A DNA stretch of 64,000 bases from Zeus faber (taxonomy: Eukaryota > Chordata > Actinopteri > Zeiformes > Zeidae), in the NCBI GenBank assembly GCA_960531495.1, contig OY482853.1, positions 20,959,791 to 21,023,790 on the forward strand, written 5' to 3'. Under the pieces are notes generated by a model. That model was not told the DNA's origin and did no database searches. It saw nothing but the letters and a program-made list of their open reading frames with translations. Position 1 is the stretch's first letter. Every line of letters starts with the position of its first letter. This document shows, one piece after another, positions 51,415-63,727 of the stretch. The translations under genes and the position numbers were made by a program.

Positions 51415-51570
51415 CGCCGTCGCCCGCCCTCACCGCTGACGGATGGGGAGCCGAGCAGTCGCCGCGAGTTAGCTGCGGCCCCGGCGCGGGACACCTCGCG
51501 GAGCCCCCCGGGCCGGGGATCAGTCAATCGACGGATCGCGGGGACCGCAGAGTCTCCCCGTCACCACGGC
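51415..51570. promoter_or_regulatory. CpG-dense patch
   Basis: Strong CpG cluster (cgccgcgag, ccccggcgcggg, gatcgcgggg). A long plus-strand frame across it (51265-51663) is probably a by-product of composition. Confidence 0.35.
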
Positions 51571-51660
51571 AACACGTTCTCACAGAGTAGTCGATGCGTT
51601 TTTTTGTTCAACACCTTGTCATGGTCGCAGGAGAGCGAGATGTTTTTTAGCCTAGTGTGT

Positions 51661-53000
51661 TAGTGACAGGGATGCACCGACAACGCCAATTTGGTGATAT
51701 TATTTGACACCGACGGAACTATTTGCGGCCTTCTTTCTCTATGAGTTATTTATGAGGAACACCGCAGTGGAGGTGCATGCTACTGCCCCGGAGTATTAAA
51801 GCTGTAATCAGAGCAAACGGGTGTCACCGGAACATGGTAATACAGGTTGAAATCGATCCAAAGTCGCCCCGACCCCCACGCCCCGTCATCCCTGCTGCTT
51901 TACCTCCGTCACCCGGGAAAAAACTGTGGTTCCAATAAACCGGAGGGAACGCGGGGCGTCTGATACTCTCAAAGCAATCAGGGAAGGGTCCCCGGCCTCC
52001 AGAGGAACCAGGCGACGGGTTAGTCTTTTTGTCAATATTGTTTAGACCGAGGGTAATATCGACAAACCGGCTGACTGTAGACGGTGGGAGAAAGTTGCAA
52101 AGACAGTCGATCCCAGCCCCTTCCCAGAGCTCGATATCTTTTCACACACGACACCTTTAAGGGAAACTCAAGTCACTGTCGGTGGCACCGGCACGCTGGC
52201 ACCGGCACGCTGGCCAATCGTGCGTGATGCGGGGAGGGCACGAGGCTGAGGCTGAAAAGACCGCTCACGGGGGAAAGCAGATCAAATCCAACTAATTGGG
52301 GGAAGAAATAAATCCATTTTTCAGAAATGTTATCTTAACGAAGTTGGGGAGGAAGGGTGTGACGGCGTCATCTCCTCCCACACCGTCTCAAGTTGAACCC
52401 GCATTACATTTTCTATGTTTAACGCAATTCCTTACCCTTGGGGTGACAGACAGAGAGAGAGAGAGAGAGAGAGAAAATGAGTACCAGCAGGCAGTGATGA
52501 TGGAGGGATGGGGGTGGGGGAAAAGAGGGTTGCAGGTTGGACAGGTAATTAGTAGAGGTGCGCCCGAGGTGTTGACATTGAAACAAGATACCAGATGCTG
52601 ACTGAGCTCTGAGATTAGCGCCCGTTTCCATAGAACAACCCGAATGAAAGAGTTCCCCCTCATTCCATACACGCGCACACAGACGCGTACACACACACAC
52701 ACACACACGCACTCACCCTGCCTGTCACCCGTGGCTGTCTACTGGAGATACTAACCTTATCTGATACCACATGACGGAATGGGACAGAGATTAATTCTCC
52801 GTTTTAGGGAAAAAAAGAACATCTGAATGGGGATCAGTACATAAATGACACGCAGAAGGGACATGTTTTACAGCGTTTGCGTTCTAGGCTGAAGTGTTCC
52901 CTCATCAGACTTAATTGTGTCAGTGGTATAATTATGGACACAAATCCTTTATCATTTATCTTCTATTTAGGTTACAGTCGGCCTCAGCACAGTAGATTTA
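51661..53000. other. non-coding stretch with small tandem repeats
   Basis: agggatgcaccga at 51668-51680 recalls the end of a fish DNA transposon. caccggcacgctgg is present twice in tandem at about 52186-52213. A GA repeat lies at 52449-52474 and a CA tract at 52690-52708. No gene seen. Confidence 0.45.
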
Positions 53001-53003
53001 AAC

Positions 53004-53027
53004 TTTTTTTTTTTTTTTTTTTTTTTT
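53004..53027. repeat. poly-T run
   Basis: Twenty-four T residues, possibly a reversed retroposon tail. Confidence 0.93.
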
Positions 53028-55590
53028 CACAGCAAGTTTGCTGGGAAGTTGGATTAAAAACCTGCATTCAAATGTGTAGATCTCTCTTTGTCTTTGTCTT
53101 CTTTGGATCGATTGATGTGTTTTTTCTTGGTTGAGGCTGTTGGGATCTGTTTTCATCCTGAGGGTCTCTCTCCGTTATTATGGATGTTCACCCATATTTA
53201 CCCATATTTACAGTTTACCGACCACAATGAGCCACGCTGCTTTATCAAATTCCCCGCGGCTGGCTTTCACTTCTTGGCCGATCACCACATTCTTGCCGGG
53301 AAGAGCGGACCCGGCCACCAACAATGGACACAGCATATAGGGTTTTAAACACAATGAAAATACATTGAATGGCTGTTTCTTATTAGGGTGCCAGCTAAAT
53401 GAATATGGGATAAATGTCAAATATCAGATTCAAAAGTAATATAATCTTATGGATTGCCACTTTTAAATAATACATTAGAGCAAGAATTCACACCCAGAGC
53501 CAACGCTGTCAGGGGCGTCTTTTGTTTGTGACTGTGGAGCACCACGCAGGAACAACACTGTCATCCCACTGATGGTAATAGCTCTTTGGTGGTATCTGGG
53601 AGCAGTTTGGGCAATTCCGGCTGCAGGTGCACTCCGTCCTCCCTCACACACACACACACGCCCTCTTCTAAATCTAACTATACTGTATGTCTTCCCCTAT
53701 GCCGGGGCTTCTGACTGATGTTGTTGTGGCCCCTCTATATGGATGACACCTCTCCAGCGCAACCACCTCCCACCTATACTGTAGCAGGTGCAGCCACTTC
53801 TGCAGATCCGGAGCCTAGGACGCTCTCCTTCCCCCTCTCATCCCTCTCCACTTCATCCCCACTCACCTTTTGTTGTTCGGCTCCGCAGAGTATTGCCCGT
53901 AATCCTCAAATGGACAAATGGCTCAGACGAAAGAGTGCGATTGGAAATACTGTTGATGGTAATTGTTGATCAGGAATCGATAAACAAAAAATAACCGAAA
54001 CTGTGGTGTTCCTGATGAAGGATTCATTCAAAATCAACAATAATAATATTATTTGGTTTGTTGAATCTTGATCAACAAGAATCATAAACGATATTACCGA
54101 TCATGTATAATAATTTGTTTTTAACCTGTGATGACGAATTCTATAATATTAGTCATGATGATGAGTGAAAATGATAATAATGATAATTATAGATGATAAT
54201 GATAAACTAACTACAGATAACGGTTGTTTGTTTTGTGCTGATAATTCTTTGTACTGTACAGTACGTCTTATGGAGCTCCTACACTGCCCTTGAAACAAAG
54301 CCCCCTCCCACCCGCCTTTGAAATAACAGGCACTGGAGGAGCTCTCACTCTAAGGGAGCATCCTTCCTGCTTAGCACCGTGGCTGCTCTTCCATGGCTTC
54401 TCTCTATGTAACTGTAGACCCCACCGCCCAGCTTAATACGCTGAAAATATTATAAAATACTCAACTCAGCCAGAGCGCAAGGCTCCATGAAGTGATGTGT
54501 TCTTTGAAGAGGTTCCTGGAAGCACGCTCTCCGAAAACCTTTGTCATCACGGACACCTTGTGATGGATGTGATCCGGCCGTGAAGGTGTAGTTAGTTAGG
54601 TGCGGTGCAGTTAGGTGCCGAGCTGGACGAGCACGTCCGCGGACAATGGAAATGAGCAAAACCTCGGACGCGAGGAGTCGGCAAGGTATGGACGCACAGT
54701 GCAGTATACTGTATACGGTATTCCCCGCTCATCACCTGAAACCAGTTGAAGTCACGGAGAGATGGAACGGAGCATTTTCAATGATTTCAATGACTGATGA
54801 AGTGAACAATTAACTCCTACAATGAATGATTTGCGTGGTTTGTGATTATTTTACGGGAGAATGATATTGTTTTTTTTGTGTACCCGTTTTGATAACCAGG
54901 AAACACAAACCGGTCGCCTCCCAGAGATTTAAACCACGCGTTAGGCAAAAACAGGATAAATATGAAATCACATTGATTACATTTTGTGCATTTATCCCTT
55001 TGTCTCGACGAAAAATTATGCTTGTTTTTCTCTGAGTTGTTTTGGATAAACCCAGATGAGTCAAAAAAAAATTGCTAGTTTTTCTTTGGAAATTATAGAA
55101 GTGTTTCCGAGACAAAAACAATTTTCTGCAAACTTGCAAAAAAAAAAAAAAAAAAAGGATGCAGCCGTTCGTCTCAAGAGGAGGAAATAAAAGCCGGTGT
55201 ATTTAATCGCAGAAAGGGGGGGGCAGGAAATTGCTGCGGTGCCAGGCCAAAGGTTTTGAGGGAAGGATTTTCAACTACAAAAACAAAAACAACAACAACA
55301 ACAGCAGCAAGCGCTCGCAATGAGGAAAACAAGCGATGGAGAGACTGTAGATAACGTTTTACCGGAAATGCCGACGATGCCGATCTGAAATCACGGCCAC
55401 GGGCGGAGCAGGCATCCTGGGCCTATGGTGTGTATCGCCTCAGAGGCAGGAAACACCAGAGTATTCACAGACTCACCGGCACATCCGTCGGCCGATACAT
55501 TTCCGACAGCGGTGGTAGAAGTACTCAGAGCTCAGAGCTCAGAACACCCCGACAGGCTGACGGACGGCACACTTTGTCTCGCGAAAGTCA
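53028..55590. other. non-coding stretch, no gene seen
   Basis: Contains a tandem ttacccatat duplication (53190-53212), AT-rich gataat words (54160-54210) and an A-run at 55138-55156. No coding or mobile sequence is recognised. Confidence 0.5.
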
Positions 55591-55604
55591 AAGCGACACA
55601 TTGG

Positions 55605-55680
55605 CATTTCCACTGAAGTAAAAAGTATTCCAGTGTTGCCCTTGGATGTACTCAAAGTATTAAAAGTACTTGTCATGTCG
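55605..55680 (+). repeat. interspersed repeat fragment (agtaaaaagta type)
   Basis: ccactgaagtaaaaagtatt, then actcaaagtattaaaagtact, is the recognisable core of a very common fish repeat built of aagtaaaagta words. Only a fragment remains. Confidence 0.5.
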
Positions 55681-56089
55681 AGTGTCCTGATGTAACAGGG
55701 CCGGTAACAGGGCCGGCAACGCGGCACAAAGCGCTGTTCACCTTTTTTTCTGCAGAGGGGAGTTTGTGCAGATGCTGATTACAATTGACAAAAAATACAC
55801 TATCGGTGGTTTCGTAGTAAGCTACAAGGATACGGAGCTAATGAATCATTGATGAGGATTCCTAAAATAAAGGTTTAATAGAGCTAGTCCCGGATTGCAA
55901 ATTAAAAAAAAAACAGAAAGTGACATCGACCGTGTATTGGAACACAATACACTTATGGGCAGGTGGTTGAAAAATGCCCTTTAGTGCGGTGCTTGCTCTT
56001 CAATGTTTTCCAGTAATGATTGTCAAGCGCGTCATTGTCACCGGGCGCAATTCTGAGATATCTCAATAATATTTCGACGTCCCATCGAC

Positions 56090-56760
56090 CGGCGACCACA
56101 GGAGAGGGTGGTTGGGGGGGGGTGCTTGTCGGCGTGCCGCGTGCTCAGACTCGGTCTGGCCGGATTTGGAGAGTCCGATTCCCCCCGGGAGTGTGTCTGA
56201 ACACAAAGGCTGTGACCTCGGAGCACCGGTTCTCCAACGTGCCTGCTCAGCACGCCGCAGCCTCCCCCCGCCGCGCCGCAAACAGTCGCCGGCTCATCAC
56301 CAGTCACGACAACAAACAAGCCGTACTTGAAAGGAGATGGGAGAATAAACAATGGGATGATGTGTGTTCCCTCCGCCGCCTCGCGGCCGCTGCGCCATGA
56401 GGTGGGCGCCGCTTCTTGCAAATGGCGTTTCACGAAGGGACGACTTGGCCTCCAAAAAAAACCAAAACAGCTCTGTCACCATGACAGAGCCACACTGGTA
56501 CGGACACGGCGCGGCCTCTCACGGAGCGAGCGGAAGGACACGCAGCGAAAGTACGAAAGGGAGCAAAACAAAACGCTGCTCCCGGGCGGTGAGGTCTCAG
56601 GACCCGTGAGCCCCCCCCGCTTTGTGGCGCCTAACGAGGGATCCGCCGCGCGTTGGCGGCGAGGACGGTCGGCGAGGACGGTCGTGTCAACGGGCTCCTC
56701 GCGTTCAAGGCGGCACAATGCCACCAAGCCGCGCCGGAGATTCTTACGCAAGGCCATCGG
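56090..56760. promoter_or_regulatory. CpG-dense patch
   Basis: The longest CpG-rich block of the window, with frames open on both strands for 120 to 180 codons because stop codons are rare at this composition. ggcgaggacggtc is tandemly duplicated at 56657-56684. No protein family is recognised. Confidence 0.4.
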
Positions 56761-56897
56761 GAGTTTTTTTTTTATTTTGCAAAGAAATAGCAAAAAACAG
56801 GCAGGAAGACAAAGAGTAGATGTCGAAAGAAAAGCCAGTTTTTCAATCGCTGTGGAGGAATGCATGTCATGGTAACGGCTTCCTCCCTTCCAAGGCC

Positions 56898-56900
<3 letters not shown>

Positions 56901-56945
<45 letters not shown>
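56901..56945. repeat. (TG)n microsatellite
   Basis: About 20 TG units followed by GTGCGCGTG variants. Confidence 0.96.
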
Positions 56946-56946
<1 letters not shown>

Positions 56947-57059
56947 CGCGTGTGCATGTGCGTGCAAGCGCCTCACAATGAATAATTGATGTAAATTGGA
57001 ATTGTTAGCAGGAGTGGCAAATAAAACAGAGGCTGAGACTAATTAACAGGGTTTTTTTT

Positions 57060-58125
57060 TGTCCCCCCCCACCCCCCCCACTCGCTACCTTGCCAGTGGT
57101 TGGAAAACACAGAGCGGCAGAGCATAAGGAGATGCGGTTTGAGCCGAGGCCAGGCGAAGTGGGACGACGCTCGATAAATTGATTCATCAGAAACAAAATT
57201 CAATTAGAATTTACAACTCCTCACCAAAAAATATGAAAACTGTCGTCGGGGAGACGAACAGCTGCCTTGACAAATTGGAAAAAATCGAATCCAAGGTAAT
57301 TGCGCAAATTCTCATCTGCTTCCGCTCTCTCCCGCGTTCCGCCCACGGGCCACCTCACTGTACCATAAAATAGCCGGCGACAATTTTTCAATGTCGGCCA
57401 ACCGATGACACCCCCCCCCCTCCATCCTTGAGAGAAGCTGAATGTAAATAAACAGCGAGAGCCATAACCAAGCCAACGGCAGATTTTATTCAGTGTTGTT
57501 GGATTCCTCCTCCCTCCTCTCGGTCACTTCCTCTGCTTCCTTGCTTGCTGCAGACGCTTTTTCTTCCCCTCCTTCCCTCCTCTATTCACCCTGAATTATT
57601 AAAAGGTGTTGTGATTCCCAGTATGATTCAGAATTTTTGGGGCTGCAGCTCTCCCCGCCGTAGTCGCATTTGCTTGCCATCCCCCCCCCCGGTGTCCCCC
57701 CCCCCCCCCATTTCGTCCAGGACGAGCGAGCCGTCGGGGAAAAAAAAAGGGGGGGGATCCGCGGGCGGCTCGTGCCTCGAAACCTCACCTTGAAACGGCG
57801 AACCAGCGATTTTAGATAATAAATACGGTAGTCAAAAAGTAGTCGTCTGCCTGGCGCCGTGGAGAAGAGCATTATACCCCCTGAATCTGTATTCAGGTCA
57901 GGACGCTTCTCGTAGCAGGCGGGGGGAAAGGGAAAAAAAAAAAAAAAAGGGAGGGAGGGAGGGCGGGCGGGATCTTTTTCTTTCCCATCATGCACCAGCA
58001 GTAGGACCAGAATTGGCACGCGGGGATGGGCCGCTCCCCCGGGATAAAGATCTTGTCTGCTGATGGACTCTCTCAGAGGGAAACCTGCCAGGGACCGCCT
58101 TTCTTCACGACCCCCCCCCCCCTCC
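57060..58125. repeat. cluster of C-runs and G-runs
   Basis: Runs of eight or more C occur at about 57064, 57073, 57411, 57681, 57697 and 58111, with G-runs near 57750 and an A/G tract at 57930-57970. No gene seen between them. Short frames are low-complexity. Confidence 0.7.
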
Positions 58126-58294
58126 CCCCACCCGTTGTATTCTCAAGCATAACCAAAAGGAGTCCGAGCCCCAGAAAGCCCCGGCCACGCGGGGCTCGGG
58201 CGACCAGCGGCGGCCGCCCCCGGAGGAAAGGTTGCGAAAACAGCTGCTCGACGACGGAAAAATGATGCAGCGTTTCCACATTTTTGAGTAGCCT

Positions 58295-58331
58295 CTCCCT
58301 CCCTCCCTCCCTCCCTCCCTCTCTCTCTCAC
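58295..58331. repeat. (CCCT)n microsatellite
   Basis: About eight CCCT units ending in a TC tract. A smaller CTAT repeat lies at 58453-58474. Confidence 0.93.
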
Positions 58332-59194
58332 TGTCCTTATCCCTCTCTCTATCTGGCTGATGCGTGGATGACACGCCAGTCAGTGCAGCCGAAAAGGGTT
58401 CAGGGGCTCCTTTTTGTCTCTGATCCGCCAGATAATATTGATGCAGCGCGCTCTATCTATCTATCTCTATCTATGATCAAACTGCTGAGGAGAAGGGGAA
58501 AAAAAAAGACAAACAATAATAATAAAAAAAAAGGGGGATCATTATCCCTCCACGAGCGTTGTTTTGTTTTCATACGTGGCACCGGGTCTGGTTGCGTTCT
58601 GTACGTGCACGAAACATGAGGGGTAACCAAAGGTGGGAGAAAGACAGAGCGAGAGAGAAACAAAAAAAAACCTGGTGTTCTGAGTGAGAGCGCGAGGAAA
58701 CGCAGAAGGCTGAGGACGCTCCCGTTGTGGTCGAGGGGGGTTGAACGTCTGTTTGCGCGTGGGCTCTTGTTTTTGCGTTTGTTTTCCTTGCTGGCTCCTT
58801 GAGAACCCCCTCACAATCGCTGCGCCACAATGGTGTCATATCGATGGGTTTTCTTAATCGATTACCCCAGTAGGGGGGGCCACGGCGGAATGAAAGGAAT
58901 CAATTCAAAATGCAGATCAGCACGCACATGAATAGGGAATCGGCCGTTCATTGTTCTGCTCAAATCGCATCCGTGACGTTCTACCTCTGAGCTGTCGCCA
59001 TTTTATTTAGAAAATCCTAATTCAAGCCTTTTCAAACTCTACAGGATAACACGCTGTGCACTCCAGTTGCTGAATTACAGGCTCAGTGGGAACAAATGCA
59101 ATATGATATTCATAAGTATGTTTTAATCAGTGTACAATCCCATGAAAATAAGGATCCTTGTGTTGGTGCTACCTCGTTTTTATCCACATAGAGG

Positions 59195-59403
59195 GCGGGT
59201 ACGCTTCACGGTGGCCGCCATGTTGCACCGCCATGTTTCTTCTACAGTAGCCCAGAATGGACAAACCAAACGCTGGCTCCGGAGAGGGCCGCGAATTTCG
59301 CGCCGCCATGTTGCACTGCCACGGGGACGGGTTTTCAGTTGGTTGCGATCTACAACCTCACCGCTAGATGCCACTAAACTCTACACCCCTGCACCTTTAA
59401 CGT
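59195..59403. repeat. non-autonomous element fragment ending at TTTAA
   Basis: The phrases ggttgcgatctacaacctcaccg, ctagatgcca and ctgcacctttaa mark the end of a common fish repeat, as I remember it. It also holds three gccgccatgttgca-type words. The opposite end was not found. Confidence 0.45.
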
Positions 59404-59496
59404 TTAATTCGAGCAAAGGTTGTCAATATAATACAGTGAATAATACGCCAAGGACATAAAAACACCAAGGTTGGGTTGTGGTAGTACAACAACTGC

Positions 59497-59497
<1 letters not shown>

Positions 59498-59544
<47 letters not shown>

Positions 59545-59601
59545 CATCATCATCATCATACTCATCATCATCAATGTAATCATCATTATCATTTTCATCA
59601 C

Positions 59602-59633
<32 letters not shown>

Positions 59634-59656
59634 ATATAATAATAATCATCATCATC
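59498..59656. repeat. (AAT)n(CAT)n compound microsatellite
   Basis: About fifteen AAT units pass into imperfect CAT/ATC triplets over 110 bases. The Ile- and Asp-rich frames across it are artefacts. Confidence 0.96.
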
Positions 59657-60540
59657 ATCTTCATAACGAGTTTTATTGAAATGAGCAAAAGTTTTCCACA
59701 CTCATTCCACACTTTCACAGTCTCTTTGGCACAAACATTTTGGCTGTGTGCTAATTGAAAACAACAAAACTATTTCAAAGCCACGCCAAACCAAAAGACA
59801 AAACGAGTCCTGTACATCATTGATTATAAAACCATCTTAATATATTCATAGTCTTTTTAAATGTTGCTCTTTGTCTACAGTGAGCGGTGTTGTGCAAACG
59901 ATGTCTACCAACAGTAGAGGAGGAGTGCTACAATAACAGATAAGAGGTTTGAAATAACCATCCGCAGGCCTCGAGGAGAGCGGGACCGAGGTGTTTCAAA
60001 AACATCCAAGGAGGGTGCTTGAGGAGAGGGAGATCTCGGGGCGAGGGCCACGGCCACTGTTTGCAAAACATAAATACAACATTTCAAATCCGAATTCACT
60101 GCTTACTTTTAATCAAGCTCTTACACGCCCTTTAGATAGTGGCGGGATTCCTTCAACAGCCATTTAATGTTAAGCACTGTGTGGAGGGGAAAAAAAAAAC
60201 AACAACAAAAAAAAAACAACAAGATTATAGACCGACATTTAGCAGTTAAAGGCCACAGGGATTATGAAGAGCAGTTTAATGAGGCGGCAGGAGAGGATGC
60301 CGTGGGACTGCGCCGCCTGGAGCAACACAAAGTTAAGTCCCTCACTGCGATCGATGTATGGAAATGAGCGAGCGACAGAGGTCGCCCTCCAGGAGGAGGG
60401 ATCAGAGCAGACGAGTGCAGGGGCTGCAGGTTGTCCCAAGGAGCAACAGCGAGGAACTGGCAGCGTAACGACGGGGCTCAGGAATAAAGCGCCGAGCGGC
60501 ATCCGATGTGCCACCTGTGCAATTACTTGTGGTAAGTGGC
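59657..60540. other. non-coding stretch, no gene seen
   Basis: Includes A-rich tract at 60188-60222. The remaining part is repeat-free and unassigned. Confidence 0.5.
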
Positions 60541-60780
60541 GGGGGCTTTGCGACAGGACGCTGATAAAGGACGGCGTTTTCCGGGGCAGTTAAATCGCAT
60601 CGCGGAGCGCCCTTGTGTAGGAGCGCCCCACGTGAACCGTCCGCTTCTTCATCCGAGAGGGACATTCGCGGTGGGATCCGTCCGTTCCGACCGGCCGCGC
60701 CGTAATCTGAACAGGGAAGCGTCCGCCGCAAGTGCCGGCGACGATCGGCGGCGAGGAGCAGATGATGCTGAGCGGGATCA
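60541..60780. promoter_or_regulatory. CpG-dense patch
   Basis: CpG-rich sequence (ggccgcgccg, cgacgatcggcggcg) with overlapping frames on both strands (about 100 to 130 codons) that look compositional. Confidence 0.3.
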
Positions 60781-61384
60781 TCAGAGTCCCACACAGATCA
60801 GATCAGTGTACAGTGACATACAGCGAGCTGCGGAGGCCTGAGCCGCCCAGGGCGACACTACAGGGCGGGGTGTTCCCGCCCTGAGGCCTGGAACTAGGGC
60901 CCGCTTCGGACGAGGCAAAGGAAATGTGTATAAGTTTGTTATCAGTATTCGGGAGTTCACTTCCGTCCGGCTAAAGCCGGCTGTGCGCCATAGGCGAATG
61001 TTGTCAAGAAACTTTTAAATGAGCCGTTATAGATGAGAAATGGATCGATTTTCGGCCTCTGCACGGCATATTTATTTCTATTATGTTGGATTTTCTGAGG
61101 TGAAATAAGAGATTGTATATTCCTCCAATCCGGTCCAAAGAGAAACTGCCCAATCGGGGTTGATATGCGAATCATAATATCCACATGACGAATGATTATT
61201 TCTGAAATATGTATGTATGAAACCACCAATAGTCATGTTCAAAGTACAGTCAAAACGATCAATATTGAGGTATTCATCTGGAAACATCATGATGATCTTG
61301 TCAACATCGTGCAGTCCTGTTGGGAAACTGTTCGAGATGAATGTGATGTTGTTCTGTTTTGCAATGCCAAGGATGAACTAGGCT

Positions 61385-61570
61385 TCCGGCACTTTCACAT
61401 ACGCCGTGTTTAGTCCGTTTGAAATCGAGCCCTGATGCTCTCACCCCCTTAGTGTGGTTCCTTTGGGCGGGTGTGAACGCAGTGAAGACCAAAACAACCG
61501 GTCCGAGGCCGCGTGCGTCTCGGACGCTTCCAAGCAATCGCCAGTGTGGTTTGCCTGCGGTGAGAACACA
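61385..61570. repeat. interspersed non-autonomous repeat
   Basis: cgtgtttagtccgtttgaaa, tttgggcgggtgtgaacgc and gaccaaaacaaccggtccga are phrases of a common fish repeat that I recall but cannot name. Ends were not located. Confidence 0.45.
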
Positions 61571-62460
61571 ATCCCACCCTGATTCGACCTAATTGCAGGA
61601 AGTGAAGCAAACAGGCTATGTATTATGGGTTATGGGTGGGCATTTGTTTACATTTCCAGCCCTGCTCCGCCCCACACGGCGGCGCTGGCTCACAGTGGGA
61701 ACTTCCAGCAGGTCGTGTTTTCCTCCCACAGGGACAGCATGAGAACATGCAGTTCTCTTTCGACTTGTATTTATTTGAGGACAGGCAGTAGACCAACGGG
61801 GCTCCTACATTACCCACAATGCAATCTAATGTAGGCATGGCTTGGGCCATATCCAAAATTTTATATCGCGACACAGTGCCGCCCAAATACCGCGATTCAT
61901 GATATTATCACCTTTGTTGACGAGGGGGGTAAGAGGGTGACAGAGAAGTGTTCCCTGTGACGCACGGCCCTGTTTTTGGTGTCATTCAATTGCAGCAAAT
62001 ACAACTACAATGAAAACACTCTGTATGTGCCTGGGATGTGAATGGGCGTTCACGTAACGTGCGTGTGGAAAAGATCTCCTGTTCACCGCGGCAACAGTGA
62101 CAGGCCAACAAGCGAGTGAGGAGAATTTATTTGTAGAATAAAAAATGAAGATAAAAAAACAAAACAATTTGACTTATTTTGGGATTCTCAGCGTGAGAAA
62201 TACGAGGTGTGGGCATGTGAGTCTCACGGTCAAAGCGTGACACTTGGCAGATCGGTATAACAATTATTAAAAACATTTTTTTTGTTGTAATATTATTCGA
62301 GCGATGCAAGTCATAACCTGGAGCCGCAACTTGACCACCGGACCATCGACGCCATGCGGGCCACCACCTCCAACTCCTCCATCTGCTTCCTCGCTGTTGC
62401 ACATGCGTCCACGTACGTGTATGTGTCCGTGCCCTCTGCTGCTCCGTCCGTTGCTTCCCG
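61571..62460. other. non-coding stretch, no gene seen
   Basis: No feature beyond short A- and T-rich tracts. Frames here are unrecognised. Confidence 0.5.
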
Positions 62461-62468
62461 TGGTCCCG

Positions 62469-62511
62469 CAGACGGACGGACGGACGGGCGGGCGGGTGGA
62501 CGGGGGGGGCG
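62469..62511. repeat. (GGAC)n/(GGGC)n simple repeat
   Basis: Four-base units ggac then ggcg/gggc, passing into a G-run. Confidence 0.85.
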
Positions 62512-63097
62512 GTGTTTCGATACTGTCAAAAATATCGTGTATGGTGGCAAATATTGCATAGTTAGCCCAATCTCCACACACCCTGTTGATGCGGCATTTT
62601 CGATACTGCTGTTTGCATCCGGGAAGGTAATTTAAATGACGGTTTAATAGAGCGTGGGGCTTGTTTACAGTCTTCCGTGTGAACGGAAAACAAACGCAGT
62701 GGGTGACTGAGACTTTGCATGGGTTCAGCCCCTGATTTGGAACAAAACAAACGAACCGCAGGTATGAGGAGCGCCCTCAGCTACTCAGCCGAGAGAACCA
62801 TTTCGGGTCGTGTTTGATTTCATTTTGACTTTCCGCTTTATCTGCCCCCTCTCCCAATCCGTTGCCCCCCCCCTCTGGTGTCGTGTCCTCCTTCCTTCTT
62901 TCTTTCTTCCTTCCTCCTTGCATGGTCCTCACCTCCAAGGCCGGGCTGAGGACCATGTGTTTTGACAGCCCTGATGACGGACTAAATGTCACAAGTCTCA
63001 GAGAAAAGGATCTGCCGTGCGCCGTTGGCATCCACGGCCGTGTGCGCGTGCCTGTCGGGGCGTGTTTGTTGGTGTTTGGATACCGGAGCCGATGTTT

Positions 63098-63101
<4 letters not shown>

Positions 63102-63135
<34 letters not shown>
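63102..63135. repeat. (TG)n microsatellite
   Basis: About 16 TG units. The surrounding 62512-63725 is otherwise unassigned non-coding DNA. Confidence 0.95.
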
Positions 63136-63136
<1 letters not shown>

Positions 63137-63727
63137 TACATGTTTGCGTCTGTTCTCTGAACCCGAACTACAAATTGTATATTGTTAATGAGAACAGACG
63201 ATGCCCGTGAGCTCTGACTGCGGCCCCGCACGGCCTTATTCCTCTGAACCCGGCGGTGTTTACCTCAGCGCAAATGCAAACGATATAATAAAACACTCTA
63301 TTGTGAGTGATATAAACCCCGGCTTAATACAAGGATAATAGCTGTTTAAAATTCACACCCTTTGATATCCCCTGAGAGACAGCTTTAATAGCAAAGACCG
63401 TCTGTAGAATATATTATTTCACTCACGTAGAATTAGTGGCACATAAACTTGTGTCATGTGCGTTAATAAAGCCACCGCCAGATCTGACCAGGAAAGACCC
63501 TCGACAGGGAACGCGACACGCGCCGCTGATGGGAAAGAGGAGTATTCCGTGGGCTGGAAATGGCTGTCGTCATTCCAAACGAATGAAGGCAGTCCAATTT
63601 GAGCATGCATGCGCTGGAATGGGCGACGGCTTGTAGTGCTCCTTAGAAAGGTGGGTGGGCAGCCTGCTTTGTTTTGTTTTCATTTTTTTCAGTTTTTGTG
63701 ACCTCCACACTACCAGTGGTCCGATGA

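Noticed and set aside
56327-56875. 182-codon frame in the CpG block as a host gene
   Set aside because: Basic low-complexity residues, competing frames on the other strand of similar length, and no recognised domain or splice context.
59404-59758. Met/Asp/Ile-rich frames
   Set aside because: Produced by the AAT/CAT triplet repeat in several frames at once.
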